Shown: piece after piece, positions 54,317-63,378 of the stretch
Position numbering within the stretch: position 1 is the stretch's first letter
How the letters are laid out: each line of letters opens with the position of its first letter
DNA from: Streptomyces sp. NBC_00414
GTDB taxonomy: Bacteria > Actinomycetota > Actinomycetes > Streptomycetales > Streptomycetaceae
Assembly: GCF_036038375.1 (NCBI RefSeq)
Contig: NZ_CP107935.1
Span: 3,286,001-3,350,000, forward strand
DNA: 64,000 nt
Direction of reading: 5' to 3'
Notes under the pieces: model-generated
Seen by the model: only the letters and a program-made list of their open reading frames with translations
The model's database searches: none
What the model was told of the DNA's origin: nothing
Program-made: the position numbers and the translations under genes

Positions 54317-55921
54317 CTAGGCGGCCGGTTCTACGCCCGCGCGCAGCAGCCCGTACGTGTACGCGTCCTCCAGCGCCTGCCAAGACGCCGCGATCACGTT
54401 CTTCGCGACGCCGACCGTCGACCACTCCCCCGCCCCGTCCGAGGTGGAGATGAGGACCCGCGTCGTGGACTCCGTGCCGTGCTTGCCCTCCAGGATGCGG
54501 ACCTTGTAGTCGACCAGTTCCAGCTTGGCGAGCTGGGGGTACAGCTTCTCCAGGGCTACCCGCAGGGCCCGGTCGAGCGCGTTGACCGGCCCGTTGCCCT
54601 CCGCCGTGGCGACGATCCGCTCGCCCTTGGCGAAGAGCTTGACCGTGGCCTCGTTGGCGTGGCTGCCGTCGGGGCGGTCCTCGACGATGGCCCGCCAGGA
54701 CTCCACGTCGAAGTACTTGCGGGCCTTGCCCTCGGCCTCCTCCCGCAGGAGCAGCTCGAAGGAGGCGTCCGCCGCCTCGTACGTGTAGCCCTGCAGCTCA
54801 CGCTCCTTGACCCGGCCCACGACCCGGCCGATCAGCTCGCGGTCGCCGCCGAGGTCGACGCCGAGTTCCTTGCCCTTGAGCTCGATGGAGGCGCGGCCCG
54901 CCATGTCGGAGACGAGCATCCGCATCGTGTTGCCGACCAGCTCGGGGTCGATGTGCTGGTAGAGGTCCGGGTCCACCTTGATCGCCGAGGCGTGCAGACC
55001 CGCCTTGTGGGCGAAGGCCGAGACACCGACGTACGGCTGGTGCGTGGACGGGGTGAGGTTCACGACCTCGGCGATCGCGTGCGAGATGCGGGTCATCTCG
55101 GACAGCGCGCCCGCCGGGAGGACCTTCTTGCCGTACTTCAGCTCCAGGGCCGCCACGACCGGGAAGAGGTTGGAGTTGCCGACGCGCTCGCCGTAGCCGT
55201 TCGCCGTGCACTGGACGTGCGTCGCGCCCGCGTCCACGGCGGCGAGGGTGTTGGCGACGGCGCAGCCCGTGTCGTCCTGGGCGTGCATGCCCAGGCGTGC
55301 CCCGGTGTCGGCGAGGACGGTGGCGACGACGGCCTGGACCTGCGCGGGCAGCATGCCGCCGTTGGTGTCGCAGAGGACGACGACGTCGGCGCCGGCCTCC
55401 GAGGCGGCCCGGACGACGGCCTTCGCGTACTGCGGGTTCGCCCGGTAGCCGTCGAAGAAGTGCTCGCAGTCGACGAAGACGCGACGGCCCTCGGAACGGA
55501 GGTAGGAGACGGTGTCGCGGACCATCTCCAGGTTCTCTTCGAGGGTCGTGCGCAGCGCCAGCTCGACATGCCGGTCATGGGACTTGGCGACGAGTGTGAC
55601 GACGGGCGCGCCGGACGCGACGAGCGCCTTGACCTGCGGGTCCTCGCTCGCTTTGCCGCCTGCCCGGCGGGTGGCGCCGAAGGCGACGAGCTGGGCGTGC
55701 TTGAAGTCGATCTCCTGCTGGGCGCGGGCGAAGAACTCGGTGTCGCGCGGGTTCGCACCCGGCCACCCGCCCTCGATGAAGCCCACGCCGAAGTCGTCCA
55801 GGTGCCGTGCGATGGCCAGCTTGTCCGCGACGGTGAGGTTGATGCCCTCACGCTGCGCGCCGTCGCGCAGGGTGGTGTCGAAGACGTGGAACGAATCGTC
55901 GAGCTCGCTGGGTTCGGTCAT
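54317..55921 (-). CDS. cimA: (R)-citramalate synthase
   Basis: The product has 534 residues. The DRE-TIM metallolyase N-terminus shows FDTTLRDGAQREGINLTVADK. HAQDDTGCAVANTLAAVDAG lies near 215, and ANGYGERVGNSNLFPV near 245. It is followed by the LeuA-type C-terminal regulatory domain. Length and sequence fit citramalate synthase (pyruvate plus acetyl-CoA) rather than homocitrate synthase. The product feeds 2-ketobutyrate and isoleucine synthesis, and LeuCD and LeuB (both in this window) catalyse the next steps. ATG at 55921. A leader peptide and attenuator lie upstream. Confidence 0.92.
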   Translation of the reverse strand: MTEPSELDDSFHVFDTTLRDGAQREGINLTVADKLAIARHLDDFGVGFIEGGWPGANPRDTEFFARAQQEIDFKHAQLVAFGATRRAGGKASEDPQVKALVASGAPVVTLVAKSHDRHVELALRTTLEENLEMVRDTVSYLRSEGRRVFVDCEHFFDGYRANPQYAKAVVRAASEAGADVVVLCDTNGGMLPAQVQAVVATVLADTGARLGMHAQDDTGCAVANTLAAVDAGATHVQCTANGYGERVGNSNLFPVVAALELKYGKKVLPAGALSEMTRISHAIAEVVNLTPSTHQPYVGVSAFAHKAGLHASAIKVDPDLYQHIDPELVGNTMRMLVSDMAGRASIELKGKELGVDLGGDRELIGRVVGRVKERELQGYTYEAADASFELLLREEAEGKARKYFDVESWRAIVEDRPDGSHANEATVKLFAKGERIVATAEGNGPVNALDRALRVALEKLYPQLAKLELVDYKVRILEGKHGTESTTRVLISTSDGAGEWSTVGVAKNVIAASWQALEDAYTYGLLRAGVEPAA

Positions 55922-56034
55922 GGTGTCAAGGCTCCTGAGGATCAGATCTCGGTCGGTACCGGAATGACCGGCTCCGCCGTCCCCACATGGTCCCTCGCGC
56001 TCTCGCCTCCGGCTGAGGGTGGGCCAGAAAAGCG

Positions 56035-56059
56035 AAAAACCCCTCGCGGGTGCGAGAGG
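56035..56059 (-). terminator. Attenuator terminator upstream of cimA
   Basis: On the minus strand CCTCTCGC-ACCC-GCGAGGGG is followed by TTTTT. The eight-base stem has one G-U pair. It lies 55 bases after the leader-peptide stop and 113 bases before the cimA start. Confidence 0.65.
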
Positions 56060-56113
56060 TCTGCGCGCGGGTCGAGACGACGGTGTCCACCCGTACCTGG
56101 TCGTACGTGGTGG

Positions 56114-56182
56114 TCACTGCGGACCGGCGCGCCTGCTGCCAATAATCGTGGCGAACGAGAGCACGGACGCAGTCTGGCACAT
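56114..56182 (-). CDS. cimA leader peptide with Ile-Ile codons
   Basis: ATG at 56182 with GGAGG four bases upstream encodes 22 residues, MCQTASVLSFATIIGSRRAG plus PQ, stopping at 56114. The two Ile codons are both ATT, which is rare in streptomycetes. Val and Leu codons precede them. With the terminator at 56035-56059 and cimA beyond it, the arrangement matches amino-acid attenuators of branched-chain genes. The rest of 55922-56241 holds no other gene that I support. Confidence 0.6.
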   Translation of the reverse strand: MCQTASVLSFATIIGSRRAGPQ

Positions 56183-56241
56183 ACCGCCTCCGTGCTCACC
56201 GTCCGTCTCAGGATGCGAGCACTCGGTGTGTCACCGGCACG

Positions 56242-57498
56242 TCACCGCAGGTGGCGGACGAACACGTCGGTGCCGTCGTTCGTGTCGCCGGCCGGGATCA
56301 GCGCCGGGTCCCCCGACTGGAAGGCGATGCGGCGGGCGCCCTCGGAGATCCGGCCCGGCAGGACGTCGGCCGTGGCCGTGCCGCCGGTGGAGTCGGGCGT
56401 CACCAGGACGGTGGTGCCCTTCCTCAGGTCCCGCAGATAGACGGGCCACTCCTTGCCGTACTGGGCGTCCGGCTCCGTCACCTCCGACATGAACGTGACG
56501 TACCGCCCGTCGGGGCTCACCGCGGGGTTACGGGTGTAGGCCTCGCCGGAGCCGCCCTGGGTGCCGTGGACACGCAGGTTGGCGCCGGTGGCGAGGTCGT
56601 GCACGAACACGTTCCAGGCGCCGTCGTTGTCGTCGGGGACCAGGTGGGTGTCCCGGGACTCGAAGACGACCGTGCGTCCGTCGCCGCTGATGGACGGGCG
56701 CAGCGACTCCTTCTCGGTGGCCGTGCCGTCGTGGGAGCGGTCGGCCTGGACGCGCTCGCCGGTGCGGCGGTCGTACACCCAGATGTCCCCCCAGTCGTCG
56801 CCGCGCGGGCCGTTCGCGTAGTTGTACTGGTAGGCGACGCGGCGGCCGTCGTCGCTGACCGTCGGCTCGAAGGCGTTGCGCGGCTCCCAGGTGGGCCGGG
56901 GGTGGCTGATCCGCTCGGTGGTGCCGGCGGTCCGGTCGCGCAGGAAGACCACGGTGCCCTCGCCGGTCTCGTTCAGCGTGTAGACGGCGTAGCGGCCGTT
57001 CGGGCTGACGGAGACCGCGCCGGGCGACCCGGTGAATCCCTCGGGGATCTCGATCCCGAACTTCTCCTGCCGGCCCGTGCCCGGTTCGGACAGCCACACG
57101 TCGCCGGACGCGGCGTACGCGAGCCGGCCGTCGTCGAGGGCCGCCGCCACACCGCCGAAGCCGGCGAAGCGGGTCTTGTCGGTGCGCAGGTCGCGCAGGT
57201 ACATGCCCCCGTGCGGCGTGTTCGGATCCAGGTCCTCCGCGTCCGAGGTGAAGGCGACATAGCGTCCGTTGCGGCTGATGGCGGCGTCGCCCGAGGCTCC
57301 GTTGCCCGCTTTCCCCCCGGGGGTGACGCTGACCGGCTCGGTGTGCGCAGCGGCGTGCGGAGCTCTGGGCGCGGCGGTCGCGGCGGTCCCCGTCAGAACC
57401 GTCGCGGTCACCGCGGAGGCGACAAGAGCCGCGGCGAGCGCGGTGCGCGTGGTGCGAGAGGTGCGTGTGATGCGAGTCGTGCGCGTGCTGGCGTACAA
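56242..57498 (-). CDS. Secreted TolB/WD40-like beta-propeller protein
   Basis: The product has 418 residues from TTG at 57498 (GGGGGAAAG nearby). The signal peptide ends near residue 43 (ATAA-AP). About six PD40/TolB-type blades follow, each with an SxDGRYVxF pattern, for example ISRNGRYVAFTSDAEDL, VSPNGRYAVYTLNE, VSDDGRRVAYQYNY, ISGDGRTVVFESRD and VSPDGRYVTFMSEV. No catalytic domain is attached. It probably binds a partner outside the cell; the role is unknown. 59 bases separate its stop from the leader of cimA. Confidence 0.85.
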   Translation of the reverse strand: MYASTRTTRITRTSRTTRTALAAALVASAVTATVLTGTAATAAPRAPHAAAHTEPVSVTPGGKAGNGASGDAAISRNGRYVAFTSDAEDLDPNTPHGGMYLRDLRTDKTRFAGFGGVAAALDDGRLAYAASGDVWLSEPGTGRQEKFGIEIPEGFTGSPGAVSVSPNGRYAVYTLNETGEGTVVFLRDRTAGTTERISHPRPTWEPRNAFEPTVSDDGRRVAYQYNYANGPRGDDWGDIWVYDRRTGERVQADRSHDGTATEKESLRPSISGDGRTVVFESRDTHLVPDDNDGAWNVFVHDLATGANLRVHGTQGGSGEAYTRNPAVSPDGRYVTFMSEVTEPDAQYGKEWPVYLRDLRKGTTVLVTPDSTGGTATADVLPGRISEGARRIAFQSGDPALIPAGDTNDGTDVFVRHLR

Positions 57499-57683
57499 GA
57501 GCTTTCCCCCTGTGGTGATTCGGCCGGGGCTGCGACCGCCTCACGCATGCTTCTGCGCACGACTGATTCCCCCCGGCTCCCCGTAGCGCTCGTCCCCCGG
57601 CCCTGCGCCGAGGGCTCATCCGATGCAAACGCACCGTCAGGCAGGGGTCAATCCGCCATATCGCGTACAACCTGGACGTGCGT

Positions 57684-58298
57684 TCAAGCGTCCGGGGCCG
57701 TCTGCGGGCGCAGCGCCTCGTCCAGGAATTCCCGTACGTGGCCGAGAACTTGCCCTCGGTCCGTGCCCCGCAGGCCGATCGCGACATGGATGGAGAAGCC
57801 GTCGAGGAGGGCACGCAGACGGGTGGCGAAGCGGTCGGGGTCGACCGGCCGGAACTCCCCGCGCGAGGAGCCCTCCGCGATCAGTGCCACCAGGTCGCGG
57901 TGCCAGACGCCCTCGATCGCGGCCTGACGCCCGCGGGCGTCGTCGTCGGCGTTCTGCGAGCGGTTCCAGACCTCCAGCCAGAGGGTCCAGTGCGGATCGC
58001 GGTGGCCCTCGGGCACGTACAGGTCGACGTACGCGTCGAGTCGCTCGCGCGCCGGAGCCGCCCGTGCGAGCAGCCGGCCGCGCTCGGTGCCGAGCAGTCC
58101 CTCGCTCCACTCCAGGGTGCGCAGCAGCAACTCGTCCTTGGAGCGGAAGTAGTAGAGGAGATGCCCGCTGCTCATCCCGACCTCGGCGCCCAGCGCCGCC
58201 ATGGTGAGCTTCTCCAGGCCGCGCTCGGCGATCATGTTCATGGCCGCGGCGAGGACGTCCTCACGGGGCGGGGCGGTGGTGCGCCGGCGGGTGGTCAC
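57684..58298 (-). CDS. TetR-family transcriptional regulator
   Basis: The product has 204 residues. The N-terminal HTH spans about 13-58 (REDVLAAAMNMIAERGLEKLTMAALGAEVGMSSGHLLYYFRSKDELL). The C-terminal ligand domain is BetI-like (WTLWLEVWNRSQNADDDARGR). GTG at 58298 overlaps the agmatine deiminase stop by 4 bases, so it belongs to the urease-deiminase operon and probably regulates it. Confidence 0.92.
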   Translation of the reverse strand: MTTRRRTTAPPREDVLAAAMNMIAERGLEKLTMAALGAEVGMSSGHLLYYFRSKDELLLRTLEWSEGLLGTERGRLLARAAPARERLDAYVDLYVPEGHRDPHWTLWLEVWNRSQNADDDARGRQAAIEGVWHRDLVALIAEGSSRGEFRPVDPDRFATRLRALLDGFSIHVAIGLRGTDRGQVLGHVREFLDEALRPQTAPDA

Positions 58299-59380
58299 CG
58301 TGCCTCCGCGCGGTCGGCCCTCGGCTGCTGCTGTGTGACGCAGTGGATGCCGCCGCCGCCCGCGAAGATCGCCCGCGCGTCCACCAGGGTCACCGTCCGG
58401 TCGGGGAACAGGCGCCGGAAGATACCCGCCGCGGTCTCGTCGCGCGGGTCGTCAAAGCCGCAGAGGACGACTCCGCCGTTGCAGAGGTAGTGGTTGATGT
58501 ACGAGTAGTCGGCCCAGTGGCCGTCGGCCTCCAGGACCGTCGGGGCGGGGACCTCCACCACCTCGATACGCCGGCCGTGCGCGTCGGTCGCCGCACCGAG
58601 CAGCCCGATGATCTCCTTCGACACCTCGTGGTCGGGGTGGGCCGGATCGGGCTGGGAGTGGGCGACGACGACTCCGGGGCGGGCGAAGGCGGCGACGATG
58701 TCGACGTGGCCGAGGGTGCCGAAGCTGTCGGGGGTCCCCGAGTCCCCTTCGGAGGGCGGGGGCGGGTAGTCGCCGGTGAGGCCGCGCGGCAGCCAGATCG
58801 CCTTGCGGGTGCCGAGCATGCCGTGGATCTCCGCCTCGACCTCCTCGCGGGTCCAGCCGGGGTTGCGCTCGGGGCCGAGCTGCACGGTCTCGGTGAGCAG
58901 CACCGTGCCCTGGCCGTCGACGTGGATCGCGCCGCCCTCGTTGACGAGTCGCGAGGCGTACGTACGGGCGCCGGCGAGGTCCGACACGTACGCCCCGATC
59001 GTGGCGTCGTGCTCCCAGCGGGCCCAGGCCTGGGCGCCCCAGCCGTTGAACGTCCAGTCCACGGCGGCGAGTTCACCCTTGGCTCCGGTGAGGAAGGTGG
59101 GGCCGATGTCCCGCATCCAGGCGTCGTCGAGGTCGTGCTCGACGGTGTCGATGCCGGGGCCCAGGAGGGCTCGCGCGGCCGCGGACCGGCCAGGCCCGCA
59201 CACGACCGTGACCGGCTCGAAGCGTCGTACCGCACGGGCCACCGCCGCCCAGGCGGCACAGGCCTCGGCGAGGTCGCCGGGGTCGTCGAAGGTGGGGTTC
59301 GGGCCCGGCCACGCCATCCAGGTGCGCTCGTGCGGGGCCCACTCGGCGGGCATGTGGAAGCCGTCGGCGGCAGCGGTCAT
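58295..59380 (-). CDS. Agmatine deiminase-family enzyme
   Basis: The product has 361 residues with the guanidine-modifying fold. MPAEWAPHERTWMAWPGP lies at residues 10-27, DDAWMRDIGPTFL near 85, VNEGGAIHVDGQGT near 145, HVDIVAAFARPGV near 230, and the catalytic Cys347 in GGGGIHCVTQQQP. It would hydrolyse agmatine (or a related guanidine) to N-carbamoylputrescine and ammonia. It lies nine bases after ureC. The substrate in this divergent operon is uncertain. Confidence 0.9.
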   Translation of the reverse strand: MTAAADGFHMPAEWAPHERTWMAWPGPNPTFDDPGDLAEACAAWAAVARAVRRFEPVTVVCGPGRSAAARALLGPGIDTVEHDLDDAWMRDIGPTFLTGAKGELAAVDWTFNGWGAQAWARWEHDATIGAYVSDLAGARTYASRLVNEGGAIHVDGQGTVLLTETVQLGPERNPGWTREEVEAEIHGMLGTRKAIWLPRGLTGDYPPPPSEGDSGTPDSFGTLGHVDIVAAFARPGVVVAHSQPDPAHPDHEVSKEIIGLLGAATDAHGRRIEVVEVPAPTVLEADGHWADYSYINHYLCNGGVVLCGFDDPRDETAAGIFRRLFPDRTVTLVDARAIFAGGGGIHCVTQQQPRADRAEAR

Positions 59381-59389
59381 GGGTGATCC

Positions 59390-61072
59390 TCAGAGGAAGT
59401 ACAGGCGGTTGAGTGACACGGACTCGGCCGGTTCCGAGCGCAGCGGGTCGCCGTCGAGTGTGACCAGTCCGGTGTCCCGGTCCACATCGACGTCCCCCGT
59501 ACGGGAGTTGAGGAGCAGGTCGGCCGGGCCGATGCCGCGGGTGCCGCGGACCGCCACCCTGCGTCGGCGGGTCGGCATGATGTCGTTGCCCCGGTCGAGC
59601 GCGGCCTGCGCGACGAACGCGACCGAGATGTCGGCGGGGGTGGCGCCGTGCGCTCCGAACTGGGGCCCCAGGACGAGGGGTTCGCAGGTGTCGGTGGCCG
59701 CGTTCGGGTCGCCCACGACTCCGTACGCCGGGAAGCCGGACTTGAGCACGAGCTGGGGCTTCGCTCCGAAGAACTCGGGCCGCCACAGCACGATGTCGGC
59801 CAGTTTGCCCGTCTCGATGGAGCCGACCTCGTGGGCGAGGCCGTGCGCGATGGCCGGGTTGACGGTGAGTTTGGCGATGTAGCGCAGGACGCGCGCGTTG
59901 TCGTCGTCGGGGCCGTCCCCGTCCAGGGGGCCGAACTGGGCCTTCATCTTCCCGGCCATCGCGAAGGTGCGGCGGACGGTCTCGCCCGCGCGGCCCATGC
60001 CCTGGGCGTCCGACGAGGTGATGCCGATGGCACCGAGGTCGTGCAGGACGTCCTCGGCGCCCATGGTCCCGGCGCGTATCCGGTCACGGGCCATCGCCGC
60101 GTCACCGGGCAGGTCGGTCTTCAGTCCGTGGACGGAGACGATCATCCCGTAGTGCTCGGCGACCGCGTCCCGGCCGAAGGGCAGCGTGGGGTTGGTGGAG
60201 GAGCCGATGACGTTCGGTACGCCCGCCATCTTCAGGACGTTCGGCACATGGCCGCCGCCGCAGCCCTCGATATGGAAGGCGTGGATGGTCCGCCCGTCGA
60301 GCACGCGCAGGGTGTCCTCGACGGACAGGCACTCGTTCAGGCCGTCGCTGTGCAGGGCGACCTGTACGTCGTGCTCCTCGGCGACGCGCAGCGCGGTGTC
60401 GAGTGCGCGGGTGTGGGCGCCCATGTCCTCGTGGACCTTGAAGCCGGACGCGCCGCCCTCGGCGAGGGCCTCGACGAGCGGGGCCGGGTCCGAGGACGAA
60501 CCCCGGGCCAGGAAGCCGATGTTGACCGGCCAGGCGTCGAAGGCGTTGAAGGCGTGCCGCAGCGCCCAGGGCGAGTTGACGCCGACGCCCCACACCGGGC
60601 CGAACTCCTGGCCGATGATCGTCGTCACCCCGGAGGCGAGGGAGGCCTCCATGATGCGGGGCGACAGCAGGTGCACGTGGGTGTCGACGGCTCCGGCGGT
60701 GGCGATCAGCCCCTCGCCGGAGACGATGGACGTGCCGGTGCCGACGACGACGTCCACGCCGTCGAGGGTGTCGGGGTTCCCGGCCCGGCCGATCGACGCG
60801 ATCCGGCCCTCCCGGATGCCGATCGACACCTTCCGGATGCCCTGGACCGCGTCGATCACGAGGACGTTGCTGATCACGACGTCACAGGTGTCGCGGACGG
60901 CCGCGGCCTTGAGGTGCAGACCGTCACGGGCCGTCTTGCCGAACCCGGCGAGGAACTCGTCCCCGTACTTCTGGGAGTCGGACCCGACCCGCACGGTGAG
61001 GCCGGAGTCGCCGAGGCGGACCCGGTCCCCGGCGCGGGGGCCGTGGGTGGCGGCGTACTCGTACGGGTTCAT
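59390..61072 (-). CDS. ureC: Divergent urease alpha subunit
   Basis: The product has 560 residues. Nickel ligands are conserved: HVH in AGAVDTHVHLLSP (about 134-136), the carbamylated Lys in SGFKVHEDMG, His in ALHSDGLNE and in FHIEGCGGGHVP, and Asp in GITSSDAQGMGR. The mobile flap differs: canonical MVCHHL is here VSVHGL, so the flap Cys is lost while a catalytic His is kept. It is coupled (ATGA) to a fused UreA-UreB gene. No ureD/E/F/G genes are nearby, so maturation would depend on another locus, or the enzyme may act on another substrate. Confidence 0.9.
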   Translation of the reverse strand: MNPYEYAATHGPRAGDRVRLGDSGLTVRVGSDSQKYGDEFLAGFGKTARDGLHLKAAAVRDTCDVVISNVLVIDAVQGIRKVSIGIREGRIASIGRAGNPDTLDGVDVVVGTGTSIVSGEGLIATAGAVDTHVHLLSPRIMEASLASGVTTIIGQEFGPVWGVGVNSPWALRHAFNAFDAWPVNIGFLARGSSSDPAPLVEALAEGGASGFKVHEDMGAHTRALDTALRVAEEHDVQVALHSDGLNECLSVEDTLRVLDGRTIHAFHIEGCGGGHVPNVLKMAGVPNVIGSSTNPTLPFGRDAVAEHYGMIVSVHGLKTDLPGDAAMARDRIRAGTMGAEDVLHDLGAIGITSSDAQGMGRAGETVRRTFAMAGKMKAQFGPLDGDGPDDDNARVLRYIAKLTVNPAIAHGLAHEVGSIETGKLADIVLWRPEFFGAKPQLVLKSGFPAYGVVGDPNAATDTCEPLVLGPQFGAHGATPADISVAFVAQAALDRGNDIMPTRRRRVAVRGTRGIGPADLLLNSRTGDVDVDRDTGLVTLDGDPLRSEPAESVSLNRLYFL

Positions 61073-61776
61073 CGCTCGCCTCCCCTGGAATCGGCCGCTC
61101 CCAGGTATCCGCAGGCCACCGCCCTGCGCAGGGCCTCCGTCTTCGCTCCCGGGGCGTCGAGCGGGCCGTCGACCAGGCCCGCGAAGCCGATCGCCACCCG
61201 CTCGCCGCCGATCGGGAGCAGCCCGACCTCGACGGTCTCCCCCGGCCCGAAGCGCACGGACGCCCCGGCGGGGACGGCCAGGTGCGTCCCGTAGGCGGCG
61301 GCCCGGTCGAAGTCGAGCCGCGGGTTGGCCTCGAAGAAGTGGAAGTGGGAGGTCACGGAGACGGGGACGGTGGCGGTGTTCGTGACCGGGAGCCGGCGGA
61401 CGGGCTCGGGGTCGGTGTGCGCGGGTCCCGGCAGCAGTGCGCCCGGTCCGTCGGGTCCGTCGGGTCCCGGGCCGGCCCCGATCGGGTCGCTCACGACCGC
61501 GAGCCGGGAGCCGTCGTCGAAGACGGCCTCCACGTGCACCTCGGTCACGATGTCGGCGACGCCGGGCAGTACGTCGTCCGGGCCGAGCACCGACCTGGCC
61601 GCCTCGATGGCCTCGGCCAGCCGACGGCCGTCGCGGGCCGCCTCGCAGGCCGTGTCCGCGATGACGGCCACCGCCTCGGGGACGTTGAGTTTCAGGCCTC
61701 GGGCCCGGCGGGCACGGGCCAGTTCGGCTGCGCCGAAGAGCAGGAGGCGGTCGCGTTCCGTGGGGGTCAGTCTCAT
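61069..61776 (-). CDS. Fused urease gamma-beta subunit
   Basis: The product has 235 residues from ATG at 61776; GTG at 61788 is an alternative. Residues 1-100 are a UreA (gamma) domain (MRLTPTERDRLLLFGAAELARARRARG, LNVPEAVAVIADTACEAARDG). A Gly/Pro-rich linker follows. From about 130 on is UreB (beta), with VPVSVTSHFHFFEANPRLDFDRAAAYG. UreAB fusions also occur in Helicobacter. It forms the structural urease with the downstream UreC and is the first gene of the four-gene operon. Confidence 0.9.
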   Translation of the reverse strand: MRLTPTERDRLLLFGAAELARARRARGLKLNVPEAVAVIADTACEAARDGRRLAEAIEAARSVLGPDDVLPGVADIVTEVHVEAVFDDGSRLAVVSDPIGAGPGPDGPDGPGALLPGPAHTDPEPVRRLPVTNTATVPVSVTSHFHFFEANPRLDFDRAAAYGTHLAVPAGASVRFGPGETVEVGLLPIGGERVAIGFAGLVDGPLDAPGAKTEALRRAVACGYLGAADSRGGER

Positions 61777-61885
61777 ATTGAGCGCCACTCTAACGCTTGG
61801 GCCGCTTCAGGAACAGAGGTCTACTGGTCATGGCTGATGGTTATAGAACAGTGCTCTAAATGACCGGCAGCTCGCCGGGCGGTGG

Positions 61886-61995
61886 ATAGGTGCGGGTCGC
61901 AGTGGGCTGAGCGCGCGGTTCCCCGCGCCCCTGTGTGCATGGGGACGCGGGGAACCGCGCAGCGGGGGTTCGGGGGCGGAGCCCCCGAGGTGGGG
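61886..61995. repeat. Dispersed GC-rich repeats, first and third family adjoining
   Basis: GGTGCGGGTCGCAGTGGGCT and GCGCGGTTCCCCGCGCCCCT match the elements at 4498 and 9783. They are followed at once by GGGGACGCGGGGAACCGCGC and GGGGGTTCGGGGGCGGAGCC, as at 45620. The two CGCGGGGAA arms are inverted and can pair. It lies after the ilvE stop. Confidence 0.75.
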
Positions 61996-62012
61996 CCCTC
62001 GAGGTGGGGCCG

Positions 62013-63101
62013 TCAGCCCAGGTTGTGCATCCAGTTGTGGGTGTCCTTCGCGACACCGCGCTGGATGTCCAGAAGCGCGTCACGAAGCTTCATCGTGACC
62101 TCCCCGGGCCCGCCCCCACTCTGCTGCCACTCCCCGGTGTGGCTCTTCACCGTGCCGACGGGGGTGATGACCGCCGCGGTGCCACAGGCGAAGACCTCGG
62201 TCAGCGTCCCGTTCTCGGCGTCACGCTTCCACTGGTCGCTGGAGACGCGGGCCTGCTCTGACCCGTAACCGAGGTCGCGGGCGACGGAGAGCAGCGAGTC
62301 GCGCGTGACGCCCTCCAGGATGGACCCGCTGAGGGTGGGCGTGACGATCCTGTCCCCGTACACGAAGTACAGGTTCATGCCGCCCAGTTCCTCGACCCAC
62401 TTGTGCTCGACGGCGTCGAGGTAGCAGACCTGGTCGCAGCCCTTGGCCGCGGCCTCGGCCTGCGCGAGCAGGGACGCCGCGTAGTTGCCGCCGGTCTTGG
62501 CGTCGCCCACCCCGCCGGGGACGGCGCGGACCCGGTCCTCGGAGAGCCAGATGGAGACCGGCTTCACACCGCCGGGGAAGTACGCGCCGGCGGGCGACGC
62601 GATGACGATGAAGAGGTACTCGTTCGCGGGCCGCACACCCAGACCGACCTCGGTCGCGATCATGAACGGCCGCAGGTAGAGCGACTCCTCGCCGCCGTGC
62701 GCCGGCACCCACGCCTTGTCCTGCCGGACCAGCGCGTCGCAGGCCTCGATGAAGGTCTCGACGGGCAGCTCGGGCATGGCGAGGCGGCGGGCGGACGACT
62801 GGAAGCGCAGGGCGTTGCGGTCCGGGCGGAACGTGGCGACCGAACCGTCGGGCTGCCGGTAGGCCTTCAGTCCCTCGAAGATCTCCTGCGCGTAGTGCAG
62901 GACGCTCGTCGCGGGGTCGACGGAGAGCGGGCCGTACGGGACGAGCTGGCCGTCGTGCCAGCCACGGCCCTCCGTCCACTTGATCGTCACCATGTGGTCG
63001 GTGAAGTGGCGGCCGAATCCTGGGCTGACCAGGATCGCCTCGCGCTCCGCTTCGGACAGCGGGGCCGAGGAGGGCTTGAGCTCGATCGTGGGCGTCGTCA
63101 T
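62013..63101 (-). CDS. ilvE: Branched-chain amino-acid aminotransferase
   Basis: The product has 362 residues of fold-type IV PLP enzymes. [17 protein letters not shown] is near residue 70, [12 protein letters not shown] near 100, and [10 protein letters not shown] near 145. The PLP lysine lies in [16 protein letters not shown] near 205, and [13 protein letters not shown] near 240. It makes the last step to Leu, Ile and Val reversible. ATG at 63101. An in-frame ATG about 31 codons upstream lacks a ribosome-binding site. A GATAAT -10-like hexamer lies near 63214 on the minus strand. Confidence 0.96.
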   Translation of the reverse strand: MTTPTIELKPSSAPLSEAEREAILVSPGFGRHFTDHMVTIKWTEGRGWHDGQLVPYGPLSVDPATSVLHYAQEIFEGLKAYRQPDGSVATFRPDRNALRFQSSARRLAMPELPVETFIEACDALVRQDKAWVPAHGGEESLYLRPFMIATEVGLGVRPANEYLFIVIASPAGAYFPGGVKPVSIWLSEDRVRAVPGGVGDAKTGGNYAASLLAQAEAAAKGCDQVCYLDAVEHKWVEELGGMNLYFVYGDRIVTPTLSGSILEGVTRDSLLSVARDLGYGSEQARVSSDQWKRDAENGTLTEVFACGTAAVITPVGTVKSHTGEWQQSGGGPGEVTMKLRDALLDIQRGVAKDTHNWMHNLG

Positions 63102-63326
63102 GAGTGGTTTGTCCTTCACCGGTTGTGTGTGACGGGCCGCGCTCACGCCTGTACTGCCAGTGGCCAGTGTTAGGACGTCCGAGCATTCCCTCATTTCGCG
63201 GCTCCGCGTTCGATTATCGCGCGAGGTGAGCCGAATGGGGGCACCACCCGTGCGATGAAGGCCACGGAGGGCGAAAACGGTGTGAATGCGGCCCAGGGAT
63301 TGATGGTGGCACCCGGCGAGGCATAC

Positions 63327-63362
63327 GAAAAGCCGCCGGGTGCGCGAGCGACCCGGCGGCTT
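63327..63362 (-). terminator. Rho-independent terminator of leuB
   Basis: AAGCCGCCGGGT (63330-63341) and ACCCGGCGGCTT (63351-63362) pair perfectly around a nine-base loop. On the minus strand the stem is followed by TTTT. Confidence 0.88.
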
Positions 63363-63378
63363 GGGTGGTACCGGCGGG

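Noticed and set aside
55926..56199. Longer frames across the cimA upstream region
   Set aside because: They pass through the attenuator stem and have poor coding character. The 22-codon leader with its own ribosome-binding site and rare Ile codons is the better reading.
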